Part shown: one piece after another, positions 54,418-61,950 of the stretch | How the letters are laid out: each line of letters begins with the position of its first letter | Numbering within the stretch: position 1 is the first letter of the stretch | Source: a virus | Length of the DNA stretch: 64,000 nt | IMG/VR virus record: IMGVR_UViG_3300045999_010503 | Location: 1-64,000 of that record | Strand: one strand, 5' to 3' | Notes under the pieces: generated by a model | What the model was told of the DNA's origin: nothing | The model's input: the letters and a program-made list of their open reading frames with translations, nothing else | The model's database searches: none | Position numbers and translations under genes: made by a program

Positions 54418-55088
54418 CCACCTACACCCCCAACCTCCAAACCTTCGCCACCTGGCTCCCCGTCTTCCCCGGCTTCTGCAACACGATCTGGGACGAGTCC
54501 GACCGCTACGTCGAATACGAGCTCGATAACGAGGAGGACTTCCGGCGCAACTACCCGGAGCTCGCCGCCGTCCCGTGGGACTTCATCAAGGAGCATTTCT
54601 GGGACGTCATCAACTACCCGTCCGCCAACGGCGCCGTCGCCCGGGCTGCCCTGGAGGCCCTCCCCCGCATCCTGCCTGACGGCATGGTCACGGCGACCGA
54701 GTTCGAGGAGCTGCGCTCGCCCCGCGAATACAACTTCGGCAACGACGCGGTGAACTGCAAAATCACCGTCGACCTGTCGAACCTCCAGGGCTACCTCGCG
54801 GACCACCGTGAGGCACTCGGCAAGTATCTGCGTCGCCGCTACACGTCCCGCGACGGCTTCTTCAGCAGCTACCCCAACTACGTCGAGGCGTGGGAGGCGG
54901 CCACTGCCGGCTGGACCGACCTTGGCGGCCACTACCTCGGGGCGCTGCTCAACTTCGTCGCCCACAACGAAGATTCCGACCCGGAGTATGTCCTCTACGA
55001 TGCGGCGAACGTCTCCGAGGCCTTCTCCAACTCCGCCAACCCCGACGTGGCGCGGCTGCTCGCCAAGTGGCAAGAGGTGTCGGAATAG
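54414..55088 (+). CDS. Conserved phage protein of unknown function
   Basis: 224 residues. LPVFPGFCNTIWDESDRYVEYELDNEEDFRRNYPELAAVPWDFI and VITVDLSNLQGYLADHREALGKYLRRRYTSRDGFFSSYPNYVEAW-like parts occur in a family seen in several phages with no known role. Acidic and soluble. It forms a series with the preceding genes. Confidence 0.7.
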   Translation: MTTYTPNLQTFATWLPVFPGFCNTIWDESDRYVEYELDNEEDFRRNYPELAAVPWDFIKEHFWDVINYPSANGAVARAALEALPRILPDGMVTATEFEELRSPREYNFGNDAVNCKITVDLSNLQGYLADHREALGKYLRRRYTSRDGFFSSYPNYVEAWEAATAGWTDLGGHYLGALLNFVAHNEDSDPEYVLYDAANVSEAFSNSANPDVARLLAKWQEVSE

Positions 55089-55113
55089 GGCGGGGCGGTT
55101 TCCTGTAACCAAC

Positions 55114-55296
55114 ATGCCCTCTGAACCCGAACCCACGCCCGACACCGGCCTCGACGAGTGGTGCAAGACCTATGCCCCGGCCCTCCCGGTCCGCGTCGAG
55201 GCCATCGTCAGCGAGTGGAACCTCTGCACACCCGGCGAGCGCGAGCTCGTCGTCCGCTCGTTACTGAACGCCGTCCGCCAATCTGTCGCTACATGA
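55114..55296 (+). CDS. Small hypothetical protein
   Basis: 60 residues from ATG at 55114, after TAACCAAC. SEPEPTPDTGLDEWCKTYAPALPVRVEAIVSEWNLCTPGERELVVRSLLNAV is mostly helical and acidic. It overlaps the next start by 4 nt. Function unknown. Confidence 0.55.
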   Translation: MPSEPEPTPDTGLDEWCKTYAPALPVRVEAIVSEWNLCTPGERELVVRSLLNAVRQSVAT

Positions 55297-55619
55297 TCTA
55301 CCCAGTCTCCCGCACCTCCGCCGGCTACGACTTCTCCGAAACGCCGCCCGTCCCCGGCGCCATCGAGCGCCGTTACTTTAGAGTGGTCTCCGTCCCGCCC
55401 GACTGCCCTGCGGCAAGCAACTGGCGCAGAGCCGGCACGGTCTTCACCACCGACGAGAAGGGCTGGCTGTCTCGCCTGGAAGAGACCAGGGAGTGGGCCG
55501 TCGAGACCCCCGACCTCGCCGCCTTCGTCCGCGAGCATGGCCAGTGTGTCGTCAAGTGGGACGCCGAGCGCGCCGACCCCTGCCTTTGCATCGAAATCTA
55601 CGACGACTACCGCGAGTAA
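55293..55619 (+). CDS. Hypothetical protein
   Basis: 108 residues from ATG at 55293. Mixed alpha/beta protein (RYFRVVSVPPDCPAASNWRRAGTVFTTDEKGW). The stop TAA is the first unit of the TAACAACACTCAACAC leader of the next gene. Function unknown. Confidence 0.6.
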   Translation: MIYPVSRTSAGYDFSETPPVPGAIERRYFRVVSVPPDCPAASNWRRAGTVFTTDEKGWLSRLEETREWAVETPDLAAFVREHGQCVVKWDAERADPCLCIEIYDDYRE

Positions 55620-55643
55620 CAACACTCAACACCCGAACCGACC

Positions 55644-56651
55644 ATGAGCCTGTCAAACAAAGTCCTCTGCATCAACCTCCGCACGAGCTGCCTCGGCACC
55701 TCGTTCGTCGATAGCACCCTTACCGCCCACCTCGAACACGTCACCGGCGCCGACAAGAAGAAGGTCAAGGGCTCCAAGAAGATCCTCGGCGACGCCCTCA
55801 AGGAGATCCAGTCCGAGCTCCGCGGCGTGAAGACCTTCGCCAAGGAGAACAGCCTCCCCGGCATCAGCGACGACCTCCGCATCATCACCCCGAAGCTCCT
55901 CGACAAGGTCCGCGCCGAGGTGCTCGCCACCGAGGAGCGCATCCAGGCGCTCGTCGCCAAGTTCTCCGAGGTCGTCTCGTTCACCCCGGCCACCGTCACC
56001 GATCAGGTCGACGAGCGCGGCCAGCGCATCGTCACGCTCCACGAGCCGATGACGATGACGCTCTGGCAGTCGCTCCAGGAGCAGGACAAGATCGACCTCA
56101 AGGGCGCCTTCGACCCGCACGACTACCCGCCGCTCGAAAACCTGCCGCAGTTCTTCAGCGTCCGCCTCACCACCTGCGACCTGCCGCAGGGCGACTTCTT
56201 CCGCGTCGAGGGTCTCACTGACGAGGCCGTGGAGAAGCTCAAGGCCGACCACGCCAAGATGATCGAGTCGATCAGCAGCGCGGCCCGCAACGACGTCCAC
56301 CGCAAGCTCGTGGAGATGGTCAACCGCGTCGCCGAGTCGCTCGCCAAGGAAGACATCAGCAAGCTCCACAACACCACCTTCACCAACCTGCTCGACTACC
56401 TCGACCAGGTGCCCGACCTCAACATCACCAACGACCCGCACCTCGACGCGATGGTCCGCGAGGTCCGCGAGAAGCTCAATTTCACGATGGCGCAGGTCAA
56501 GGCGTCCGCCGTGCTCAAGGAGCAGGCCGCGGCTGCCGCCAAGGACATCCTCAACCGCTTCGGCAAGTCCGAGCGCAAGGTCATCGTCGATCTGTCCCCC
56601 GAACCCGTGGCCGCCGAGTCTTGCCCCGCGTCGGTCGAGTCGGCCGCCTGA
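55644..56651 (+). CDS. DUF3150-like coiled-coil protein
   Basis: 335 residues. LSNKVLCINLRTSCLGTSFVDSTLTAHLEHVTGADKKKVKGSKKILGDALKEIQSEL begins a long helical protein with repeated heptads to about 310. The size and pattern resemble DUF3150-like phage proteins of unknown role. The leader carries TAACAACACTCAACAC about 15 nt before ATG. Soluble; a scaffold or DNA-related role is possible. Confidence 0.6.
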   Translation: MSLSNKVLCINLRTSCLGTSFVDSTLTAHLEHVTGADKKKVKGSKKILGDALKEIQSELRGVKTFAKENSLPGISDDLRIITPKLLDKVRAEVLATEERIQALVAKFSEVVSFTPATVTDQVDERGQRIVTLHEPMTMTLWQSLQEQDKIDLKGAFDPHDYPPLENLPQFFSVRLTTCDLPQGDFFRVEGLTDEAVEKLKADHAKMIESISSAARNDVHRKLVEMVNRVAESLAKEDISKLHNTTFTNLLDYLDQVPDLNITNDPHLDAMVREVREKLNFTMAQVKASAVLKEQAAAAAKDILNRFGKSERKVIVDLSPEPVAAESCPASVESAA

Positions 56652-56675
56652 TAACAACTAACAACACTTCATTCT

Positions 56676-57149
56676 ATGAGTCATGTTGAGACAGCACGCG
56701 TTACTATAACCGACCTCGATGCCCTGAAAGCCGCCTGCGCCCGCCTCGGCGTCGAGTTCGTCGAGAACAAGAAAACCTACAACTGGTATGGGCGGCACAT
56801 GGGCGACTACCCGCCGCCAGCCGGGTTCAACCCGTCTGACCTCGGCCACTGCGACCACGTCGTCCGCGTGCCGGGTGTCAACTACGAGATCGGCATCGTC
56901 AAAGCCCGCAACCCGGACGGCACGCCCGCCAAGGGTTACACCTGCCTGTTCGACTTCTGGGGAACGGGTGGCAGCAGCCGCCACGACGGCCAAAAGCTGC
57001 TCAAGCAGTTCGGCCAGGGCCTCGTGAAGCTCGTCGACGCCTATTCCGTCGAGGCGCTCAAGGCGGTCGCCCGCAAGAAGGGCTACACGACCAGCGAGTC
57101 CAAACTACCGAACGGCAAAACCAAGCTCCTCGTCACGGGGTTCGCGTAA
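56676..57149 (+). CDS. DUF1257 (Ycf35-like) protein
   Basis: 157 residues. MSHVETARVTITDLDALKAACARLGVEFVENKKTYNWYG matches the start of DUF1257 proteins, whose cyanobacterial and plastid relatives are called Ycf35. It is followed by a DUF2997-like gene and, further on, a Ycf46-like AAA+ gene, a grouping seen in cyanobacteria. Function of the family is unknown. The leader holds two TAACAAC units. Confidence 0.78.
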   Translation: MSHVETARVTITDLDALKAACARLGVEFVENKKTYNWYGRHMGDYPPPAGFNPSDLGHCDHVVRVPGVNYEIGIVKARNPDGTPAKGYTCLFDFWGTGGSSRHDGQKLLKQFGQGLVKLVDAYSVEALKAVARKKGYTTSESKLPNGKTKLLVTGFA

Positions 57150-57151
57150 CC

Positions 57152-57346
57152 ATGACCAACTTCACCGTAGTCGGGTTCTGGCCCGACACCGACGAACGCT
57201 TTGCGGACTCCGTCGACGCCGACACGCCCGCAGAAGCCGAAGCGAAGATAGGCCGCAGCCACCCGGGGGTCGCCATCGTCGCGGTTCTCAGTGGGCACGT
57301 CGTCGTGGAAGACGCCGACGTGCTCGTAAATTACACCACACCATGA
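57152..57346 (+). CDS. Small hypothetical protein
   Basis: 64 residues. TNFTVVGFWPDTDERFADSVDADTPAEAEAKIGRSHPGVAIVAVL with a VVEDADVLVNY end. It is a small mixed fold placed between the DUF1257 and DUF2997 genes and overlaps the latter by 4 nt. Function unknown. Confidence 0.6.
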   Translation: MTNFTVVGFWPDTDERFADSVDADTPAEAEAKIGRSHPGVAIVAVLSGHVVVEDADVLVNYTTP

Positions 57347-57552
57347 GCAATCTCAAAACCATCGAGTTCATCGTCGGCGACGGCGAAGTCGTCATCGAGG
57401 CCTCCGGCTTCAAGGGCGGCGCCTGCGAGGCCGCCAGCAAAGCCTTCGAGGACGCCCTCGGCGGCAACGTCACCGGCAAGAAACGCAAGGCCGAGTTCTA
57501 TCAGGCCGCGCCCACCCAGAAACTCACGACCGGAGGGAAATCAAATGGATGA
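57343..57552 (+). CDS. DUF2997-like protein
   Basis: 69 residues. IEFIVGDGEVVIEASGFKGGACEAASKAFEDALGG resembles the DUF2997 family, which accompanies DUF1257 and Ycf46 proteins in cyanobacteria. It may share a complex with them. The basic tail is typical. Overlaps the next gene by 8 nt. Confidence 0.75.
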   Translation: MSNLKTIEFIVGDGEVVIEASGFKGGACEAASKAFEDALGGNVTGKKRKAEFYQAAPTQKLTTGGKSNG

Positions 57553-57871
57553 CCACGAAAAGACCCTCGCCGAAATGCTCGGCCGCGCCTCAACCGACAT
57601 CATCAAGGCCGAGGTCCAACGGACGGCCTTCCTGGCCCAGCAGATGGCTGAAATGGGCCTCGGCACTACCCTCGCCGCACAGTTTGGCCGCCCACCAGAC
57701 GCCCCGGACACCGCAGCGACCACCGTGGTCATCCTCCTCAGCGGCCGCTTCCCGCAGGATCTTGTCGACGGGCTTATCAAGCACGTGAACGGCCTCATCC
57801 AAGACTTCCGGGCCGGCAACAAGGCGCACTTCGTCGACCTGAGACCCAAGAAGCATGAAACCCCCGAGTGA
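57545..57871 (+). CDS. Hypothetical protein in the Ycf-like cluster
   Basis: 108 residues. Helical acidic start (MDDHEKTLAEMLGRASTDIIKAEVQRTAFLAQQMAEMGL), then a strand-rich end. It lies between two DUF2997-like genes. Function unknown but probably linked to the same complex. Confidence 0.6.
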   Translation: MDDHEKTLAEMLGRASTDIIKAEVQRTAFLAQQMAEMGLGTTLAAQFGRPPDAPDTAATTVVILLSGRFPQDLVDGLIKHVNGLIQDFRAGNKAHFVDLRPKKHETPE

Positions 57872-58115
57872 GGTCACCCTGATCGTCGGCGACGGCGAGA
57901 TCACCGCCCTCGCCGGCGGCCCGATCAGCCTCGCCGACATGGGCGAGCGCAAGACGAAGCGCGTCTCCACGCTCGAGTTCAGCTCCATCGACAACCAGTG
58001 GCACGTCTTCGACGCCGCGACCGGCGCCGACCTGTATTCGCACCACGACTACGACGTCGCCCTCGCGTGGGAGATCGCCCACTTCAACCGCGTCCTCGAA
58101 ACCGTCGAGACGTGA
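57855..58115 (+). CDS. Second DUF2997-like or hypothetical protein
   Basis: 86 residues. VTLIVGDGEITALAGGPISLADMGERKTKRVSTLEFSSIDNQWHVFD starts like the DUF2997-like protein (VGDGE), then differs, with a C-terminal YDVALAWEIAHFNRVLETV helix. It is followed by a long non-coding region. It may be a diverged relative of the gene at 57343. Confidence 0.6.
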   Translation: MKPPSEVTLIVGDGEITALAGGPISLADMGERKTKRVSTLEFSSIDNQWHVFDAATGADLYSHHDYDVALAWEIAHFNRVLETVET

Positions 58116-58215
58116 CCCATCTTCGGAGTGCGTTCCGGCCCGCGTGAGCGGGTAGCCGGCGAGGGGCGACGGCCCCTGCCCAGGCGACGGCCTGGCGCGA
58201 ATCTCCACCAATTTC
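58116..58215 (+). ncRNA. Structured RNA before tRNA-Cys
   Basis: Three perfect stems: CCCGC-gtga-GCGGG (about 58139-58152, closed by a GNRA loop), AGGGGC-gacg-GCCCCT (about 58162-58177) and CCAGGC-gacg-GCCTGG (about 58179-58194), plus outer CCGG/CCGG pairing. No T-arm or anticodon arm, so not a tRNA. It immediately precedes tRNA-Cys and could be part of the same transcript. Confidence 0.55.
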
Positions 58216-58292
58216 CGCACCGTCTGGCCGAAGGTAGGCTGATCCGTCTGCAAAACGGGGAACAGAGGGTTCGATTCCCTCCGGTGCGTCCA
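58216..58292 (+). tRNA. tRNA-Cys (anticodon GCA)
   Basis: All arms are present: acceptor CGCACCG/CGGTGCG (7 bp), D-arm TGGC/GCTG with two wobble pairs, anticodon arm TCCGT-CTGCAAA-ACGGG with anticodon GCA, variable loop GAACA, T-arm GAGGG-TTCGATT-CCCTC, discriminator T and encoded CCA. Phages often carry tRNAs for codons rare in the host. It sits in a long non-coding region with other stems. Confidence 0.93.
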
Positions 58293-58757
58293 CTTTCCGG
58301 CAGCCCACGGGCTCCGGCAATAATACCAGCAGCCCTGCGTTGGGTCAAAGTCACCGAAGGTCTTCGGGCCACCGGGGTATCTCACTGTCCCGCCTCGTCC
58401 GCGGCGAGAGTCACACGCAGGCCTCGGGCAGGCTGGGTAAGGCGATGGAACCGAACTCGCCACCTCCAATTTCCGCCGCGCGTCGGCCAAAACCGGGTCT
58501 GTGGTTATTCCCGGCCCGGCGCGCGGCGGTTTCCACCTTTCCCTGCCAGGACGAGACTCAAATCCGCCGCATGCAGCGATATGTTGAAAGCCCCGCCTGC
58601 GTGGACCCACCGGCCAGATCACCGGCCACCCGTGGGGCGATAACTGGCAGGGAAACCCCAATCTCCCACCCCGGCGCAGGCGCAGTAGGGACGTCGTATC
58701 CATTCGACCACGACGTCCGCGATCCGCGTGCCCGGCGGTGGGCTCCTCTGTTCACCT
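58293..58757 (+). ncRNA. Multi-stem structured region after tRNA-Cys
   Basis: 465 bp with no gene. CCGCCGCGCG/CGCGCGGCGG (58473-58529) makes a 10-bp stem around CCGGG/CCCGG. TTTCCCTGCCA (58538-58548) and TGGCAGGGAAA (58645-58655) pair over 11 bp and enclose ~96 nt with GCCCCGC/GTGGGGC inside. GGACGTCGT/ACGACGTCC (58689-58718) is a 9-bp stem. The gene at 58758 follows a GTGGGCTCC segment like the other leaders. Possibly one or more RNAs or a control leader. Confidence 0.55.
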
Positions 58758-59000
58758 ATGGACGAAGAAACCTACTCCCTCTGCGAAGCCGTCGCCGATC
58801 TGGCGCTCTGGGCCGGGCACGACCTGGCGAAGGGGCTCTGGGAGCGCCCGCCCGACAGCCGAGAGCTCGTGCGCCTGCTCCTCGAGTGGGCGGAAGAGTT
58901 CGAGCGCGACAACGCCGGCCGTGAATGGGACGGCGAATACCTGGAAGCCATCGACAGCTTCTACCGGCAGAAAATCAAAGAACTCTCTCAAACCACATGA
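58758..59000 (+). CDS. Small acidic protein
   Basis: 80 residues from ATG at 58758. MDEETYSLCEAVADLALWAGHDLAKGLWERPPDSRELVRLLLEWAEEFERDNAGREWDGEYLEAIDSFY is a helical, acidic protein, overlapping the AAA+ gene by 4 nt. It may be a partner of the ATPase. No known family. Confidence 0.6.
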   Translation: MDEETYSLCEAVADLALWAGHDLAKGLWERPPDSRELVRLLLEWAEEFERDNAGREWDGEYLEAIDSFYRQKIKELSQTT

Positions 59001-60553
59001 CCGAACGCATCACCAACTACCTCCGGGCCGGCTATTCCGGCCTCTACGTCGTCAGCCACGAGGAGGCCCGCGCCGAGGCGGCCGTTGCCGACTCGATTGA
59101 GCGTCTCAACAGCAAACTCCCCAAGAACGACCCCAAGGTTCCGACCTTCAAGCTCTTCGCATGGTCCCTCACGCAGGGCACCGTGGACGCCCGCACCGGC
59201 GACGCCGTCGGCAAGGACCACGGCGTCGAGGAAGTGCTCGTCTGGTTCCAAGAACAGCCCGAGAGCAGCGTCCTCCTGCTCCGCGACTACCACCTGTTCG
59301 TCGAGGACAAGAACCCGGTCGTCTGGCGCCGTCTCCACGACGTCCTCCGCTCCGGCAAGGCCGCCAACAAGGCCGTCGTCATCCTCGCCTGCCGCCTCGC
59401 CATCCCGCCCGAGCTCGAAAAGGAGATCACGGTGCTGGATTTCTCGCTCCCGACCCGCGAGCAGCTCCGCGACACCCTCGCCGATCTCGTCGAGGGCAAC
59501 AAAATCAAGCCCGAGAAAGTCGAGGACGCCGGATTGCTCGCCGCCGCTGCCGCCGGCCTCACCGCGGCCGAGGCGGAGCAGGCTTTCGCGCTCTCCCTCG
59601 TCGAAACCGGGCGCATCACCCGCGAAATCGTCTTCCGCGAGAAGTGCCAGGCCGTCCGCAAGAACGGCATGCTCGAAATCGTCGAGGGCAAGGTGACCCT
59701 CGACGACATCGGCGGCCTCGAGAACCTGAAAAAGTGGCTCCTGGAGCGCCGTGACGCCTTCAGCGACGAGGCGCGGGCCTACAACCTCCCGGTTCCCCGC
59801 GGCTGCCTCGCCGTGGGCCAGCCCGGCACCGGCAAATCGCTCACCGCCAAGGCGACCGCGAGCGTATTCGGCGTTCCACTACTGCGCCTCGACGCCGCCA
59901 AGCTCTTCGGGTCGCTTGTCGGCCAGTCCGAGGCCAACTGGCGCGCCGTCCACGCCACCGCGAAGGCGATGGCGCCCTGCATCCTCTGGATCGACGAGGT
60001 CGACGGCGCGATGTCGGGCTCCGGCAGCAGCGGCCAGACCGACGGCGGCACCACCGCCCGCGTCGTCAAGTCCATCCTCCAGGACATGCAGGACAACAGC
60101 GAGGGCATCTTCTACATGCTCACTGCGAACGACGTGGACGCGTTGCCCTCGCCCCTCCTGCGCCGCATGGACGAGGTCTGGAACGTCGAGCTCCCCACCG
60201 CCGCCGAGCGCGAGATAATCTGGGGCATCCAGCTCCGGCGCGTGAAGCGCGACCCCGCGACGTTCGACCTCACCAAGCTCGCGACGGACAGCGTCGACTA
60301 CTCCGGCGCCGAGATCGAGAAGGCCGTGGCCCAGGCGCTCTACCGTGCGTTCCCCGAACGCCGCGAGCCGACGATGGAAGACTTCGCAGCCATCACCAAG
60401 GAGTTCATGCCCCTCGCCAAGACGATGAGCGCCGACATCGAACGCCGCCGCAAGCGTCTGGAGGGCGTCGCGAAGTTGGCCGGCGGCACGGTCAAGGTCG
60501 TGCAAGCGAAGCCGGCGCGGAAAATCCTGAGCGTGGGAGGGAAGGCCGCATGA
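58997..60553 (+). CDS. Ycf46-like AAA+ ATPase
   Basis: 518 residues from ATG at 58997. N-terminal ITNYLRAGYSGLYVVSHEEARAEAAV is typical of Ycf46-like proteins. Then DDIGGLENLKKWLLERR, AVGQPGTGKSLTAKATA (Walker A), CILWIDEVDGA (Walker B), ANDVDALPSPLLRRMDEVW (sensor/arginine finger) and YSGAEIEKAVAQALYRAF follow in order. The family is found in cyanobacteria and plastids with DUF1257 partners; its role is unknown. Here it would act on or with the upstream DUF1257 and DUF2997 proteins. Confidence 0.85.
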   Translation: MTERITNYLRAGYSGLYVVSHEEARAEAAVADSIERLNSKLPKNDPKVPTFKLFAWSLTQGTVDARTGDAVGKDHGVEEVLVWFQEQPESSVLLLRDYHLFVEDKNPVVWRRLHDVLRSGKAANKAVVILACRLAIPPELEKEITVLDFSLPTREQLRDTLADLVEGNKIKPEKVEDAGLLAAAAAGLTAAEAEQAFALSLVETGRITREIVFREKCQAVRKNGMLEIVEGKVTLDDIGGLENLKKWLLERRDAFSDEARAYNLPVPRGCLAVGQPGTGKSLTAKATASVFGVPLLRLDAAKLFGSLVGQSEANWRAVHATAKAMAPCILWIDEVDGAMSGSGSSGQTDGGTTARVVKSILQDMQDNSEGIFYMLTANDVDALPSPLLRRMDEVWNVELPTAAEREIIWGIQLRRVKRDPATFDLTKLATDSVDYSGAEIEKAVAQALYRAFPERREPTMEDFAAITKEFMPLAKTMSADIERRRKRLEGVAKLAGGTVKVVQAKPARKILSVGGKAA

Positions 60554-60840
60554 GGGCGCACACTCCGCTGCCGTGGGAAGTCGTAGTTCGCTGTGACCGA
60601 TACTACGACATCCTCGCAAGCGAGGGAGGGCCATCGTTCCCCGTCGCCAACCTGTCCGCCTGCTCGGAGCCCTCCGAGCGCAAGGCAAACGCCGCCCTCA
60701 TCTGCAAGGCCGTCAACCACCACGACGAACTCGTGGCGGCGCTGCGGGACGCGGTGCGCCTCATGCCACTCGGCGCCAAGGTCCGCGCAGAGTGGCTGGG
60801 CCGGGCCTCCGACGCCCTCAAGAAAATCGACACGCCATGA
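60550..60840 (+). CDS. Hypothetical protein
   Basis: 96 residues. MRAHTPLPWEVVVRCDRYYDILASEG...KANAALICKAVNHHDELVAALRDAVRL is the pattern of short phage proteins (HTPLPWE..., NHHDELV) found in many genomes; role unknown. Coupled to the AAA+ gene by 4 nt. Confidence 0.7.
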   Translation: MRAHTPLPWEVVVRCDRYYDILASEGGPSFPVANLSACSEPSERKANAALICKAVNHHDELVAALRDAVRLMPLGAKVRAEWLGRASDALKKIDTP

Positions 60841-61109
60841 GCGCCGCCCCGATCCGCGTCATCGTCCGCAGCGAACGTCGAAAAGACCCCGCGCCCAGCG
60901 TCGTGATCGCCACCCGCTGGTCCGACGCCGCGCCGCTCACCGTCTGGGACCCCGACTGCGGCCACGGTGGCGCGTCGCTCGCGTGGTATCGCCGCACCCG
61001 GCCCGCCACCCGGCGCGAGGCGGCCCCGCTCCTGGCGAAGCTGCGCCGTCAATACGCTCCCGAGTTCAAACTCGTCGTCGGAAAACGGCTCAACCTGAAG
61101 AAACTATGA
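60837..61109 (+). CDS. Hypothetical basic protein
   Basis: 90 residues from ATG at 60837. It has IRVIVRSERRKDPAPSVVIATRWSDAAPLTVWDPD and a basic helical end (ATRREAAPLLAKLRRQYAPEFKLVVGKRL). It overlaps neighbours by ATGA. Function unknown. Confidence 0.6.
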   Translation: MSAAPIRVIVRSERRKDPAPSVVIATRWSDAAPLTVWDPDCGHGGASLAWYRRTRPATRREAAPLLAKLRRQYAPEFKLVVGKRLNLKKL

Positions 61110-61504
61110 AACCCTTCAACAACACCCGCGCCGCCCGCGAGGGCTGGGGCCTCTTCAACCGCGACGTGCTCGGACGCGCGGAGATCCAGCGCGTCGACGG
61201 GGACGCCAAGTTCGTGTCCGACGCCGCTGCGGTCGCCTACGTGCGCCGCCAGGCCGAGGCCGGTTCCGCCTACCACCAGCGCGCCCTCGACACCCACCTC
61301 GCCAACCTGCCTGCGAAGTCGATGCGCGAGGTGCGGAAGCGCATCGCCCGGCTCTCCGACAAGCAGAAGAGCGACCTCATCGAAGACGTCGTCCGCGTGC
61401 TCTACTGCAACGACGAGGAGTTCGACCCGGAGGTCGAATGGACGTCCGAGACGGTCGAGTGGGTCGCGGCCTCCGTGAACGACTACCTCAAAGTAAAAGT
61501 ATGA
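61106..61504 (+). CDS. Hypothetical protein
   Basis: 132 residues from ATG at 61106. NNTRAAREGWGLFNRDVLGRAEIQRVDGDAKFVSDAAAVAYVRRQAEAGSAYHQRALDTH suggests a helical protein; the GWGLF...IQR start is common in short phage early proteins. An acidic end follows. Function unknown. Confidence 0.65.
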   Translation: MKPFNNTRAAREGWGLFNRDVLGRAEIQRVDGDAKFVSDAAAVAYVRRQAEAGSAYHQRALDTHLANLPAKSMREVRKRIARLSDKQKSDLIEDVVRVLYCNDEEFDPEVEWTSETVEWVAASVNDYLKVKV

Positions 61505-61632
61505 GCAACCCCTCTCCCACCATGAGCAACACCACCAAAATCGACCTCACCGACCTGCCCGAGGTGGAGCTCGACGAGACGGAGCCGCGCCCGGGTGGTG
61601 CCGCGGGGCACGCAAACCCCGGCTCGAGCTAA
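61501..61632 (+). CDS. Small acidic peptide
   Basis: 43 residues from ATG at 61501, or 36 from ATG at 61522. NTTKIDLTDLPEVELDETEPRPGG is acidic. It overlaps the previous stop by 4 nt. Too short to assign; expression is plausible by coupling. Confidence 0.45.
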   Translation: MSNPSPTMSNTTKIDLTDLPEVELDETEPRPGGAAGHANPGSS

Positions 61633-61636
61633 AGAT

Positions 61637-61945
61637 ATGAGACTCGTCCAATTCCCGCCGCTCTGCCCGTTCGGTAGCGAAGATGACGCGGCGCTGATCG
61701 AGTCGCCCGGCAGCCGATACTACATCATGCCGATCGCGGAGAAAGACATCTTCGTCCGCATCTGCATTCACGAGGGCGGCGAAGTCGCCTACAACATCGC
61801 CGAGCAGGTCGAAATCTCGGACCTCATGCACGACGCCGTCGCAGGTCTGGAGGACGTTTTCAGGGTCGACAAGACGAGTCGCGAACGGCTCCGCAAGTGG
61901 GGCTTCTGCTCGCTGCTGGGTCGAATAATCTATAACAACACCTAA
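61637..61945 (+). CDS. Hypothetical protein
   Basis: 102 residues from ATG at 61637. VQFPPLCPFGSEDDAALIESPGSRYYIMPIAEKDIFVRICIHEGG is a mixed fold. The stop lies inside the TAACAACACCTAACAA leader of the ligase gene (last residues RIIYNNT). Function unknown. Confidence 0.6.
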   Translation: MRLVQFPPLCPFGSEDDAALIESPGSRYYIMPIAEKDIFVRICIHEGGEVAYNIAEQVEISDLMHDAVAGLEDVFRVDKTSRERLRKWGFCSLLGRIIYNNT

Positions 61946-61950
61946 CAACC

